From positions 16,010,538-16,074,537 of the forward strand of contig NC_092098.1 of NCBI RefSeq assembly GCF_045679555.1: a DNA stretch of 64,000 bases. Direction: 5' to 3'. Position numbers and translations under genes: made by a program. This DNA comes from Salvelinus alpinus (lineage: Eukaryota > Chordata > Actinopteri > Salmoniformes > Salmonidae). Positions 11,018-22,119 of the stretch are shown in pieces. The first letter of the stretch is position 1, and every line of letters begins with the position of its first letter. The notes under the pieces were generated by a model, which was not told the origin of the DNA, ran no database searches, and saw only the letters and a list, made by a program, of their open reading frames with translations.

Positions 11018-12590
11018 CAGTACCAGTCAAAAGTTCGGACACACCTACTCATTCAAGGGTTTTTCTTTATTTTTACTATTTTCTACATTGTAGAATAATA
11101 GTGAAGACATCAAAACTATGATGTAACACATATAGTAACCAAAAAAGTCTTAAACAAATCAAAATATATTTTATATTTGAGATTCTTCAAAGTAGCCACC
11201 CTTTGCCTTCATGACAGCTTTGCAAACTCTTGGCATTCTCTCAACCAGCTTTATGTGGTAGACTCCTGGAATACATTTCAATTAATAGATGTGCCTTGTT
11301 AAATGTTCATTTGTGGAATTTCTTTCCTTCTTAATGCGTTTGAGCCAATCAGTTGTGTTGTGAGAAGGTAGGGGTGGTATACAGAATATAGCCCTATTTG
11401 GTAAGAGACCAAGTTCACATTATGGCAAGAACAGCTCAAAGAAGCAAAGAAAAACAGTCCATCATTACTTTAAGACATGAAAGTCAGTCAATCCGGAAAA
11501 TTTCAAAAACGTTGAAAGTTTCTTCAAGTGCAGTGGCAAAAACCATCAAGCACTATGATGAAACTGGCTCTCATGAGGACCACCACAGGAAAGGAAGACC
11601 CAGAGTACCTTCTGCTGCAGAGGATAAGTTCATTAGAGTTACCAGCCTCATAAATTGCAGCCCAAATAAATGCTTCACAGAGTTCAAGTAACAGACACAT
11701 CTCAACATCAACTGTTCAGATGAGACTGCATGAATCAGGCCTTCATGGTCGAATTGCTGCAAAGAAACCACTACTAAAGGACACCAATAAGAAGAAAATA
11801 CTTGTTTGGGCCAAGAAACACGAGCAATGGACATTAGACTGGTTGAAATCTGTCCTTTGGTCTGATAAGTCCAAATTTTAGATTTTTGGTTACTACCGCC
11901 GTGTCTTTGTGAAAAGCAGAGTAGGTGAACGGATGATCTCTGCATATGTGGTTCCCACCGTGAAGCATGGAGGAGGAGGTGGGAAGTGTGGGGGTGCTTT
12001 GCTGGTGACACTGTCAGTGATTTATTTAGAATTCAAGGCACACTTAACCAGCATGGCTACCACAGCATTCTGCATCGATACAGCATCCAATCTGGTTTGC
12101 GCTTAGTGGGACTATGATTTATCATTCAACAGGACAATGACCCAACAGACCTCCAGGCTGTGGAAGGGCTATTTGACCAAGGAGAGTGATGGAGTGCTGC
12201 ATCAGATAACTTGGCCTCCACAATCACCCGACCTCAACCCAATTGAGATGGTTTGGGATAAGTTGGCCCACAGAGTGAAGGAAAAGCAGCCAACAAGTGC
12301 TCAGCATATGTGGGAACTCCTTCAAGACTGTTGGAAAAGCATTCCACGTGAAGCTGGTTGAGAGAATGCCAAGAGCGTGCAAAGCGGTCATCAAGGCAAA
12401 GGGTGGCTACTTTGAAGAATCTAAAATATAATATTTTAATTTGTTTAACACCTTTTTGGTTACTACATGATTCCATATGTGTTGCTTCATAGTTGTGATG
12501 TCTTCACTATTATTCTACAATGTAGAAAATAGCACAAATAAATAAAAACTCTTGAATGAGTAGGTGTGTCCAAACTTTTGACTGGTACTG
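11018..12590 (+). mobile_element. Tc1-like element, decayed transposase (mrm1 intron 2)
   Basis: The ends CAGTACCAGTCAAAAGTT and the inverse are flanked by TA; size 1573 bp. The transposase starts MARTAQRSKEKQ (11419) with the helix-turn-helix region KISKTLKVSSSAVAKTI. It continues in broken frames: TVKHGGG near 11960 and [12 protein letters not shown] near 12225. Several stops and frameshifts make it inactive. A relative in the opposite orientation lies at 57207-58735. Confidence 0.9.
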
Positions 12591-13402
12591 TAGGTCAAAA
12601 GTGCTAACAGTAAAGACAAAAGTAAAAACGTGTTAAAAAGCTCTCATAAAATACTGAAGCCAAACAATGAGATTCTGAAAGTAAGCTGACCAGTGCATGA
12701 CCAGGCTAAAATACATGGGGACAATACCAGCATAAGTATGAGGCTGTCATAGCCATACACTCCCATGTCCTCCATCCACACCTGTGCTGGCCTTACTCAA
12801 GACTGGTGTCAATGGCCAGCTAAAAGCAAAGAAACATCATACATTTAACACAGCCATAAACACCATTACAATTTATTTTCAGTTGATCAGATGAGACCTC
12901 TTAAAAAACTAAGTCAGATCTTCAATATTAGGTTTGGCTACCTGTTACAAAGACTTCCGCCAACACGGTCCACCCCAAGAAAATATGCAGAACGTTCATT
13001 GGGTCTTGCACTCCATCTAAGAGTAGCCAGAGGGGGATGCGACTGCTGTCCCTGGGTGGCTTGGAGGTATTTTCCTCTGGCAGATAACCCAGAGGACTGG
13101 CATGCAGGCAGAAAACCTGGTGCTTGGGTATCTTTTCTCCACATTTTTGTTCTGTCGTACTTCAGGCACTGCAGGCCAGTGTCCGGGTACAGCAGGCCAG
13201 TGTCACAGACCAGAGCTGGTTAAGACACTGCATCGCCACTTCTCTGCTACCTCACAGCAGTCCTTCAGGCCAGAGGATAGAACTAGTGGAATGGTAGAAT
13301 GCAGAGTGAGAGCCCACTTTCATGTCTGACTGACACGAAAGTCCACAGTCTACTGTGGACAAACATCCTGGAGCACTTACAAGCCAAATTCCAAGTTGCC
13401 AT

Positions 13403-14225
13403 GTTAATAAATTGAGAAGACATGAATGGCTCTAGCAACTGTGATTGGACGGTCAACTTATAGGACGCTGGAATGATAGCTATAAAATAAATAAACGTTT
13501 ACCTCTACCATCAGGTAGGCATATTTCCTACAGCATCAAGCATCCAGCAAGGAATGCTTGCCAACCAGCTTGCTAAAAGTTTAGCTTTGGTGTCCCAAAG
13601 CTACTAAAAGGTATGCACACTGGACACAACGTCGTGAAAACTAAACTTGATCTGAATTTAAACATATTACGCTAATTCGTTTGATGTTTTACTTTTCTGA
13701 AGATCCAGAACAGTACCAGTCATCACTTACACGAACTGTTATCCAACCAGCATGTCTGTACGCTTTCAAGACTCTGCCTCCTCCAGGAAGTAAACAATAT
13801 TTTCCTTCATCCTTTATGGTGACTACGAGATTCAACACTATCCTCTAGTGTCCATTTATGATATTGCATGTCCATACGTTCAGTCGTCACAAATAGTTTT
13901 TTTAAATTGTAATTTTGGTTCAAATTAAATCAATCTAGTGTTTTTCGGTTGTATTATTATACTTTGGGGTAAGCATGCCTCACAGAAGATAATCTTATTT
14001 TACCGTTCAATGTTATTTATTTTACCTTTATTTTTCCAGGTTAGTCTCATTGAGATAAACATAAATGTTTCAAGATAGACTTGGTCAAAATAGCAGCAAA
14101 GTTTAAAACACATTTTTACAACATAAAACACTACAGTTTAAAAACATAAATGTACACGTTGAACAGACAAAAGTTATTTGGGGAGGTGTGGTGCATCAAA
14201 ACATTGATAGCCCCCCACTTCATTG
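13403..14225. other. Upstream flank of the mrm1 relic, no gene
   Basis: No coding exon is seen. The first part would be the old mrm1 promoter. Around 14030-14170 the text (ttacctttatttttccaggttagtctcattgagata) resembles a dispersed fish repeat that I cannot name; it seems to continue after the hAT element at 14854. Confidence 0.4.
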
Positions 14226-14853
14226 CAGTGGTGTAAAGTACTTAAGTAAACATACTTTAAAGTACTACTTAAGTAGTTTTTTTGGGTATCTGTACTTTAC
14301 TTTACTATTCATATTTTTGACAACTTTTACTCTGCTACATTCCTAAATAAATGTATGTACGTTTTACTCCTTACATTTTCATTGACACCCAAAATTACTT
14401 GTTACATTTTGAATGCTTAGCAGATTTTGAATGCTTAGCAGGACAGAAAAATTGTCCAATTCATGCACTTATCAAGAGAACATGCCTGGTCATCCTTACT
14501 GCCTCTGATCTAGCACATTCACTAAAGACAAATGCTTAGTTTGTAAATTATCTGTGAGTGTTTGAATGTGCTCCTGGCTATCTGTAAATAAATAAAAATC
14601 TTGCTGGTTTGCTTTGCTTCATCTGGTTTGCTTAATATAAGGAATGTTAAATGATTTATACTTTTACTTTTGATACTTAAGTATATTTGAGCAATTATAT
14701 TTACTTTTGATACTTAAGCAGATTTAAAACCAAATACTTTTAGACTTTTACTCAAGTAGTATTTTACTGGGTGACTTTCACTTGAGTAATTTTTTTATGA
14801 AAGTATCTTTACTTTTACTCAAGTATGACAACAAAGTACTTTTTCCACCACTG
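14226..14853. mobile_element. hAT-type miniature element, copy 2, with perfect 8-bp duplication
   Basis: CAGTGGTGTAAAGTACTT at the left and the inverse CAGTGGTGGAAAAAGTAC at the right are flanked on both sides by CTTCATTG. An 8-bp duplication is the hAT signature. It is 628 bp, has no coding capacity and lies inverted relative to the copy at 1109-1732. A short internal tandem 'gaatgcttagcag' occurs at about 14409-14442. Confidence 0.9.
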
Positions 14854-15640
14854 CTTCATTGTCAACCAGTTTTTACCCTAGCTTTAAACTCATTCAGAGA
14901 GAAGAGCTCCTGTAATTTCATGTCCTTTTGTAGCTAGTTCAAAATGGAGGGGAAAGAGAACTGGAACTCCTTTTTAACCCACTCTGTATGTGCCTTGGGC
15001 AAAGTCAACAAAATACAGTCGTGTAGGCAATAGTTGATAGAATGATTGACAGTGAAAACATTTGACAAGGCCCTACCATCTCACCCATCCTAGCAGACAA
15101 AGGCAGGCCCTGTTGCAGCAGGTGCTTAAACCACATTGTTGAGTAGTTAAGTGATGAGAGCACTTGGAGACAATGAGGCCAAGGTTCAGAGCTGTTCTGA
15201 GAAACTGGTGTGACCTGTCTGACTGCTGATATACAGTCTCATGCAAAGATTAAGGTGACGGGTGTGTGAAGGATGTTCTTTCAGTGCGCCAGTCACTTCG
15301 TCACACCCAAACAAATGCCTCTGGTGTCGAGGAATACAATGTCACGGCAGGGTCCCACAGGAAAAAAAAAAACATAGACTATTAGATCCCCTCTGGGGCC
15401 GAGGGCAACTGATTTTGAAGTCTCAGGCAAGGCCTCATGAGACCATGAGCCCACTACAGAAGCTCCAATAAAAGTTATACAAGCTAGAGTATGCAGTCTA
15501 ATTACACTACATGCATAGGCCCAATACAATCACTAGTTTGGTTACATGCTGGAATTGGTCACCGTTTCATATCCGATAGAAAGCTCTATTCTATTTGAAA
15601 ATACAGTGATGGCAACAATAAGTCAAAGCCTAAGGAAACC
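14854..15640. other. No gene recognised
   Basis: Non-coding flank between the hAT element and the 3' end of dhrs13. Part of it (14860-15230) may belong to the dispersed repeat that the hAT element interrupted. An A run of 11 lies at 15362. Confidence 0.35.
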
Positions 15641-15656
15641 AATCACTTGGAATCTT

Positions 15657-15662
15657 TTTATT
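15657..15662 (-). terminator. Poly(A) signal of dhrs13
   Basis: Forward TTTATT reads AATAAA on the minus strand, 262 nt beyond the dhrs13 stop codon, giving a short 3' UTR. Confidence 0.5.
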
Positions 15663-15923
15663 ATAATAACTCAAACAGTTTCTACAAGAGCTTCCTAAGT
15701 CTTTAGACTTTGAACTGGCACACTTACTACATACTGATCATCGTCAATACAAGACACACCACAAACAGGATGTCACCAACATCAATGGTGTAGTGAAAGA
15801 GGAGATCAGCTAATGTATGAGCAGTTTCTTGTCACATTGATCCATTTTGATGAGTGTTCAATGAGCGTTTTTCCCCAGATCTGTAAACCACCAAATCAAA
15901 AGCAGTGTAAGTGCCCCTTTTTC

Positions 15924-17729
15924 CTAGAACAGGCCGCTCAGCCGTTCACTAACTTCCCACAACTTCTTGGCCACAGCGTCGTCTTTGCCTTTGGCAACCA
16001 CGTCCTGCGGCGCACAGCAGAAGAAGTAGCGTCCACTCAGGGGCTCGATACCCTCCTGGAGGGCACAGTGGAGAGTGGTCTGGGCACCGGATTCTGTATC
16101 CAGGAACAACAGTCTAGCTATTGGCTCGATGAGGAATCTCTGCCACAGGCTGCAGTTTCGGGACAGCTCTGTTTTCACTACTCCTACAGGGGGCAAAACA
16201 TAATAGGTTAAGAAAAAGAATACAGGTGAACTTTCAATGATCCAACACAGGAAAACAAATACCCTTAGCATGTATCCTAGGATGTGTAGAGTGTATCAGG
16301 ACTCATTGTGGTTCATAGTGACAGATATACCATTTAATAATCTTGAAGGAAATGACCAACCTGGGTGAACACTGTAGCAAGTGACATTGGTACCCTTCAG
16401 TCTCTTGGCCAGCTCGTGGTTGAAGAGAACATTGCACAGTTTGCTGTTGCAGTACGCGTGGAAGAACTGCCAGCTGTACCTCCCAGTGCCCAGGTGTTTA
16501 TTAGTGATAAGGGCATCAAAGTCGATGTTGCCCCAGCGATAGGCCATGGAGCCCAGTGTGACTACACGTCCCCCAGTGCCCTCCTTCAGGCGGTTCAGCA
16601 ACAGACAGGTCAGCAGGAAGTGGCCAAGGTGGTTGACCCCAAACTCAATACCAAAGCCATCAGCAGTGCGCCCATCCGCCACCAGACCTGAAGGAGAGAC
16701 CACAGATGGTTCAATAGCCTTTTCTACTCATGTTTTCTTATGAATACAATTAAGAGAAAAAAATATGACCACATACCAGCATTGTTAATGAGAAGATCCA
16801 GTCTAGCCTCGGTCTTCAGGAAGGTCTCGGTGAAAGAACGCACTGCCTGAAGGCTCCCCAGGTCCAACTGCATGTACACCACATCAGTGCTGCCTGTCTC
16901 CTGAAATCACAATTTGTTAGGCCTATATTTGCCACACTTTATTTTATTGTATTTAAATATCTTAAAATATTGTGTCCCAAATCAAATATTTTCAATAATT
17001 TCCTATAAATAGTTATTTCAAAGTCCTGGGTTAAATGAATGGGAGTGTATTTGAATCAGTGTATTTGTGTATTTAAAAAAAACTTTCTCAGTGCCTTTGA
17101 AAGTAATTGAAATACCCTAAATAGTATTTGAATCCAGGTCTGATATTTACAGGCATACAATATTTTCAAATGATAACGTTACGTCTCACTAATGAATATT
17201 CGAATACAAATGTGGAATTACTGATTTTTATAAGATTCGTGTACCCTTTTTATATCACTTATAGCAAGTTCGGCTTTCACTTGGTTGCGGCATGCCATGA
17301 TTACTCTTGCACCCCTCCTGGCAAGCTCCAGAGCAGTGGCTTTCCCAATGCCAGTGTTGCCACCTATAGGTAGAACAAGACATTGACTCAAGGCACATAA
17401 AATATGAAAATACAATTCGGAGTTTCAGAGGCAAAACAAACCTGATTAAAAACCCAAATTAGATAAACATCATAGGCTGCATGAGACAGACAACACCAAT
17501 GAATGTATTATTTAGGTAACTATCCTAAATGTTATCAGACTTACAAAGCAGTCCAACATGTTTACAAAGCAGTCAAACATGTTTAAAGGCTAACAGACTT
17601 ACCTGTTACTATTACAGTCTTCCCTGCCATCGCTGAATTTCCTTTAAATTTGGAGCTTTTGAAAATAGTTTTAACAAGGAGAATATACACTGCAACCACA
17701 ACACCAGTTGCAACTAGTAAAGGTAACAT
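15924..17729 (-). CDS. DHRS13-like short-chain dehydrogenase/reductase, 318 aa, five exons
   Basis: This is a membrane-anchored SDR oxidoreductase of the RDH11/RDH12/DHRS13 group, which uses NAD(P)H on retinoid- or carbonyl-type substrates; the exact substrate is unknown. Exons: 17729-17603, 17363-17245, 16900-16777, 16687-16361, 16183-15924, all with GT/AG junctions and an unbroken frame. An N-terminal hydrophobic helix ([18 protein letters not shown], residues 2-19) is followed by the cofactor motif TGGNTGIG (42-49), NNAG (121-124), catalytic Ser170 (TLGSMA), Tyr202 and Lys206 (YCNSK). The C-terminal [16 protein letters not shown] is much closer to DHRS13 than to RDH12. The start is ATG at 17729; the frame upstream offers only a non-ATG codon. 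Human DHRS13 neighbours PHF12, as here. DHRS13's longer acidic C-terminal tail is absent, so this is a short form. A damaged tandem copy lies at 25750-29143. Confidence 0.93.
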
Positions 17730-18170
17730 TATGTTTTTTGCCCGGTCGTTGGTGTCCCGACTCAAACTCTGCTCGTGGAAGTGCAACCAGTGAATATAAC
17801 ATAGTTAGTTGCGGAGCAGGCTTTTTGTTAGGTTACCTGCCAGACCTACCTGTCCCACCGGTTCCCTGCTTCCAATTGATCACCGTCAAATATTCTGACC
17901 AAACCGGTGTTGATGTGTTTCCCCATTTACTTCTAGAGATCTATACAATTGCGTCGTAGCAGAAAGGAAGAGGAAGTGAGGCCCAAATCGGCGGAAAATC
18001 TGTCGTTCTCCAGCAGGGGGCATTTCTTTCGTTGTTTGCCCACCAAGCAATGAGTTTTTGAATTAAGGTCAATGAGAGTGTTGAATTTGGTCGACAAAAA
18101 AACGAATGGTTTATTTTCTACGTGAGGTTTATCTAATATAAGTTACTTAATAATCCTTAAATTGTTACAC
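17730..18170. promoter_or_regulatory. Presumed 5' flank and promoter of dhrs13
   Basis: This is the sequence upstream of the dhrs13 ATG. It holds ETS-like AGGAAGTG (about 17970), is fairly GC-rich and has no TATA box at a clear distance. There is no transcript evidence. Confidence 0.35.
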
Positions 18171-18790
18171 TCTAAAAAGAAAAGGTTCCTGGAGTATCTT
18201 TTACAGGTTCTTCAAATTTAAACACCTTTTAATGGATCCTCAACGAACCTTTTGAAGAACCCTTTCGGGTTCATTTTTTAACTACTTCCCCTCCCCAGTT
18301 ATTAGTTTTATTAATAATAATAATAATAATAATACGCATAACAACAATAACACAATATTTTAGTTCTCAGTGTTTATTATGATTTTAGTGGCAAAGCAGA
18401 ATAAAAAAATCCAATGGATATATCCTCTGGTGTGGTGATATTAATGTGTTGATGTTCTCCGTATCCATCGACAGAATGATTTTGCAGTGCATGGTGATCT
18501 AACAGGTTTTCTGTTATATTCATCAGAGGTGTAGGGAGGGTGAAGTCCGTGAATCCAAAGAATAGTAATTGTACAGATGATTAACAAAACATGCACATGA
18601 CAGAATTCATACCTTGTTTTTTGTGGTGAATGTGAATGAAAAAAACTGTTTTGATCATGGTTTTCATACACATACCTTGTCCATAATGTAGAGGCCTATG
18701 GGATATTCATTGAAGAGGTAGAACCTTTTGGGGGCCATTTTCAGTGCCAAGAACCCTAAGGTTCCTCAAAGAACTGTTTGAGAAAAAACA
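18171..18790. repeat. Dispersed 'AGAACC' fish repeat
   Basis: The left part reads AAAAAGAAAAGGTTCCTGG and GAACCTTTTGAAGAACCC. The right part reads AAGAACCCTAAGGTTCC, giving inverted 'ggttc/gaacc' modules at both ends. A (TAA)n run lies at about 18312-18334. No coding frame is present. It is likely a miniature DNA element, but the family is not assigned. Confidence 0.5.
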
Positions 18791-19389
18791 CTTAATCGGA
18801 AATGTTTCCAGATGGCTCATGGCATTAGGGCTAGTAGCATAGCATCTCTCTCCATTTAATACAGGTGGTTGACGTCAACAACCCTCCTCGAATATTTAAA
18901 AATGGGATTACAATAATGAGATGTATCCACCAATTCAAAGAAAGGATAAGCGGGAGCTGGAAAGACCGCTGTGCCGCTTTGTGGACAACGTCTCCCATAT
19001 TTAGGGAGGAGAGACATGTATCTTGTCAGTATATCCATGGTCTTAGTGTACCTGACACAACCTGTTCTTCTTATGTTCTTCTTTTTTTTTAAAGATTTTC
19101 AGGATTTTCAGGAAAATAAAAAGAGGGGGAAGAAGAACATCACACAAAAAAATAAACCTCAGTAATTCAAATTCACTCAGAGCCCTACACAGTAAGTGTT
19201 TTTTCACTAGGACTCTGAGTGTTTCTGGATCCTGCACATGGCGAACGGCACCCACAGCACTAGACTGCGGAGCTTCAACCATGACGACCAACACACTCCC
19301 ACTTTCTTTCACTCTTTTCGCCGCCTAGGAGACACGCTGGACAGTGCTTAGCCTGGCGATCTCTTCCTTTTTTACCCTAAGAGGGCACT

Positions 19390-20280
19390 CAGGGGACTCG
19401 TGCATGTTCCCCACCATAATTCCAAAATTCGTTGTCCTCTTCTATCTTAGCAAAATGATCAGTCATATCCAGTTTCCTAAAAACACTTGATACATGTCCA
19501 AACGCTTTACAGTTTGTACATTGCAATACCCTGGGAACAAATACTCTCACACAATAATTCATATAGCCCATCTTAAGAGACACCTCATCTAAAAACAGTA
19601 GCACAGACATACTATCCTCCTTTCTTCCACTGACCATATGAGACAACCGACGAACACCTACTACTCCAGGAATTTCTCTTCATCGTCTCAACCTCAACTT
19701 CCCCACTGACCCCAGAAATCACTACCTTAATTGGTGCCCTGCTCTGAAAATTGAAGCAAGTCACCCCTTTCTCCATCATTCTGGTGTGGCCCAACGTGTG
19801 CTCCTTTTGATGTTCCAATACACAGAACGTCAAAACAATTCCACCTCTGGTTACCCTCACGGACTCCCCAGACCCAATGCTTTCTTTACCATCCACGAAA
19901 CATCAAACGGATCCCCCAGGTACATCTTCTTATCAATAAACTGCACTCCAACTACATACTGACTCATTTTCCACTGTAATTTTAGCTCTCTTTATCTGAG
20001 CTTTAGCGACAGTACTCCATCCAGTATTTTTTATCAGTTTTGTCACTCCCATTTTTGCTAGCACCATCAGACTCAAATTCCACCTCCGCTTCCACCATTT
20101 CCTCCTCGTTTGTCTCTCCTCGTTTTCGGCAACACCACACTGACACAACCTGCCTGACCGTGTCTACACTTCTGCGACTTATCATCACATTGAAAAGATC
20201 TAGACGCACAACATTCGCATTGTAGTCTGAGGTCTGATTGTGTTCAAATCTGGCTGACCGGGAGGTGGTCAGGGACATAT
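19390..20280 (-). mobile_element. Decayed ORF1-like fragment with a zinc-knuckle-like motif
   Basis: Minus-strand frames read RVTRGGIVLTFCVLEHQKEH and then RVFVPRVLQCTNCKAFGHV, a CCHC-like knuckle, as in the first ORF of some fish LINEs. The frames are broken and short. The family cannot be fixed by eye. Confidence 0.45.
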
Positions 20281-21003
20281 TGTGTGCGGATGTCTCCTAA
20301 ATCTGGACCCAGGCGAGTCTACATGAATGAAGCAAAAAGTAGGCCTTGGTTTTGTAATCTAGACTTCTCAAACTCAGCAGGGTATTACGTATCTCACTTG
20401 GTGTTGAGAACAATAATGAATAGGCCTATCTAGTCTGCTGTGTAAAGCCTTGTAGACTTTTCATCAAACGTACATTTCACTAGTAGCCTACAGGGTGCAC
20501 TTAAAGACTCGGCATACCTGCCAAAATTTGAACTGTATTGAATCTCTGCACTACAACTTTGACTTTTCACCTACTGCCAAAGGCTTAAACATTGCTAACA
20601 TTGAGTTGGACTTTAATACTTATCTGTTAAAAATTATTAGGAAAATCAACACATTTTCAGGATGTTCCCATCAACCACAAAATCTCACATCATAAAATCT
20701 AATCTCATCTAATGTAATGTTTTGCCTACAGGCTACACATAGGCTGCATTTACACAGGCAGCCCAATTCTGATCTTCTTCTTCTTCTTTTAATTTCTATT
20801 GGCAGTCTAAATCCAAAGAGGTGTATTCCAGCCACCTACTGGGTGGGGTAAAAATGGAGAAACTTTAACACAGTAAAAAAAGGGAATAGGGGAAAACATA
20901 CTCATAATATGCTTAAACTCATATTGTCCAAGCCCCCCAAAATAACAATAAAAACTAAAATCAATGTACTCCTTCAGTCAGTTTCAAATGTCTACTCAGA
21001 TCC

Positions 21004-21348
21004 CTACACAGGTTTTGGGACCTGAGAGGGGGGAGTATCTTCTGACAGTATTCCCTGCAATGTTTCAGATCCAAGAACCTTTTTGCTGCTTTCACGATGA
21101 TATCCAATTTCTTCGATTTTTATTAGTTTGTCCTTACAATTAATCACCTGAGCAATGAACGCAACAAAATCCATCCTCTTCAGCATTAGTATTTCAGGAT
21201 CTTTTATCTGATGAATGACATCAACAGGCTGCTGGTCATCCACTGCCATAGCTTCGTCATATCTACTCTCTCCTTCAACAATTTTCACTGCCTCCACATA
21301 GGAGACCTGATCGACAGCCCTGATCCTCGCTACATTGACCTGGTTCAC
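21004..21348 (-). mobile_element. Second ORF1-like fragment (C-terminal part)
   Basis: A 114-codon minus frame reads QVNVARIRAVDQVSYVEAVK and FVAFIAQVINCKDKLIKIEE. This resembles the part that normally follows the zinc knuckle in the same protein type. It lies upstream (minus strand) of the N-terminal-like fragment at 19390-20280, so the order is inverted relative to one protein; the two are separate or rearranged copies. Confidence 0.4.
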
Positions 21349-21555
21349 CCTGACAGGGCACTCAGTGAACTCTGGAACATGAAATTCTTATCTTTTCCCA
21401 AAAATTGGTCTTTTGACCAATCAGATCTGCTCTTGACCTTTCGCTAAGCCACGCCCAAAATTTTGGGCAACCAATCGCGGCTAGAACTATCGTCGAGTCT
21501 AATCACCTCGGACAAACTCACTTTTGAAACATTTGAAAGCACAGCATTTTTAAAC

Positions 21556-21761
21556 GGGCGGCAGATAGCCTAGCTGTTAGAGCATCGGGCCAGTAACCGA
21601 AAGATCACTGGTTTGAATAAAGCTGAAAAATATGTCCTTGAGCAAGGCACTTAACCCTCATTTTCTCTAGGGGTGCCGTTCTACTATGACTGACCCTGTA
21701 AAGCAACACATTTCACCGCACCTATGTGGTATGTGACAATAAAACATCATATATATTTTTA
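21556..21761 (+). mobile_element. tRNA-derived SINE
   Basis: A box A-like region (TAGCCTAGCTGTTAGAGC) and box B-like region (ATCACTGGTTTGAATA) are followed by a tail ending GTGACAATAAAACATC. Flanking TTTTAAAC copies at 21548-21555 and 21762-21769 form the target-site duplication. Confidence 0.8.
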
Positions 21762-22119
21762 TTTTAAACCCAGAGGCGCAACATCGCGAGACTTCCGGGA
21801 GTGCTTGCAAAACAGATCAAGCAGACCAGGCCCGGGGATTTGGAGTTTGAGAAGTCAATGAGAGAAGTGAAAAATCTGTTTCCTGAGGGGGAATTGGGCT
21901 TCCTGGGAACATGTTGTCCGAGGTTGCAACAGTAACCAAGAGGGGCTTAGCGAAGGGTCAATTGGGCAAAAGATTCTAATTGGGCTGCCTGTGTAAACAT
22001 AGCCTTAGACAGACTCAGCATACCTACCAAAGCATCTCTAAACTGTCACTTTCAAGGTAAACCAACAGGTTTATTTTAGTAATAGCTATCTCTGAATGTT
22101 GTGTAGACAATACAATAAC

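Larger units (their letters stand above)
5373..13402 (-). pseudogene. mrm1 pseudogene: mitochondrial rRNA 2'-O-methyltransferase 1
   Basis: In other vertebrates MRM1 is a SpoU/TrmH-family enzyme that 2'-O-methylates mitochondrial 16S rRNA. Five exon remnants lie in order: exon 1 about 13402-12942, exon 2 12819-12728, exon 3 10927-10808, exon 4 10704-10583, exon 5 5422-5373. Exon 1 starts MATWNLACKC (targeting-like) and later reads LWLLLDGVQDPMN, the SpoU motif 1 region. Exon 2 reads PLTPVLSKAS; exon 3 reads QLIGTVGAK and TKPTLLLM; exon 4 holds LLTILPRRDLHPG and ESLNVSV; exon 5 reads GILLH. Damage: in-frame stops in exon 1; about 17 nt lost after DPMN; one extra base in exon 2; TGG to TAG in exon 3 (conserved QGW); one missing base and a 5-bp CCTGG duplication in exon 4; and weakened donors after exons 3 and 4. 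Three transposons sit in its introns. It is a unitary-looking fossil of a host gene; a working second copy elsewhere is likely after salmonid genome duplication (inference). Confidence 0.85.
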
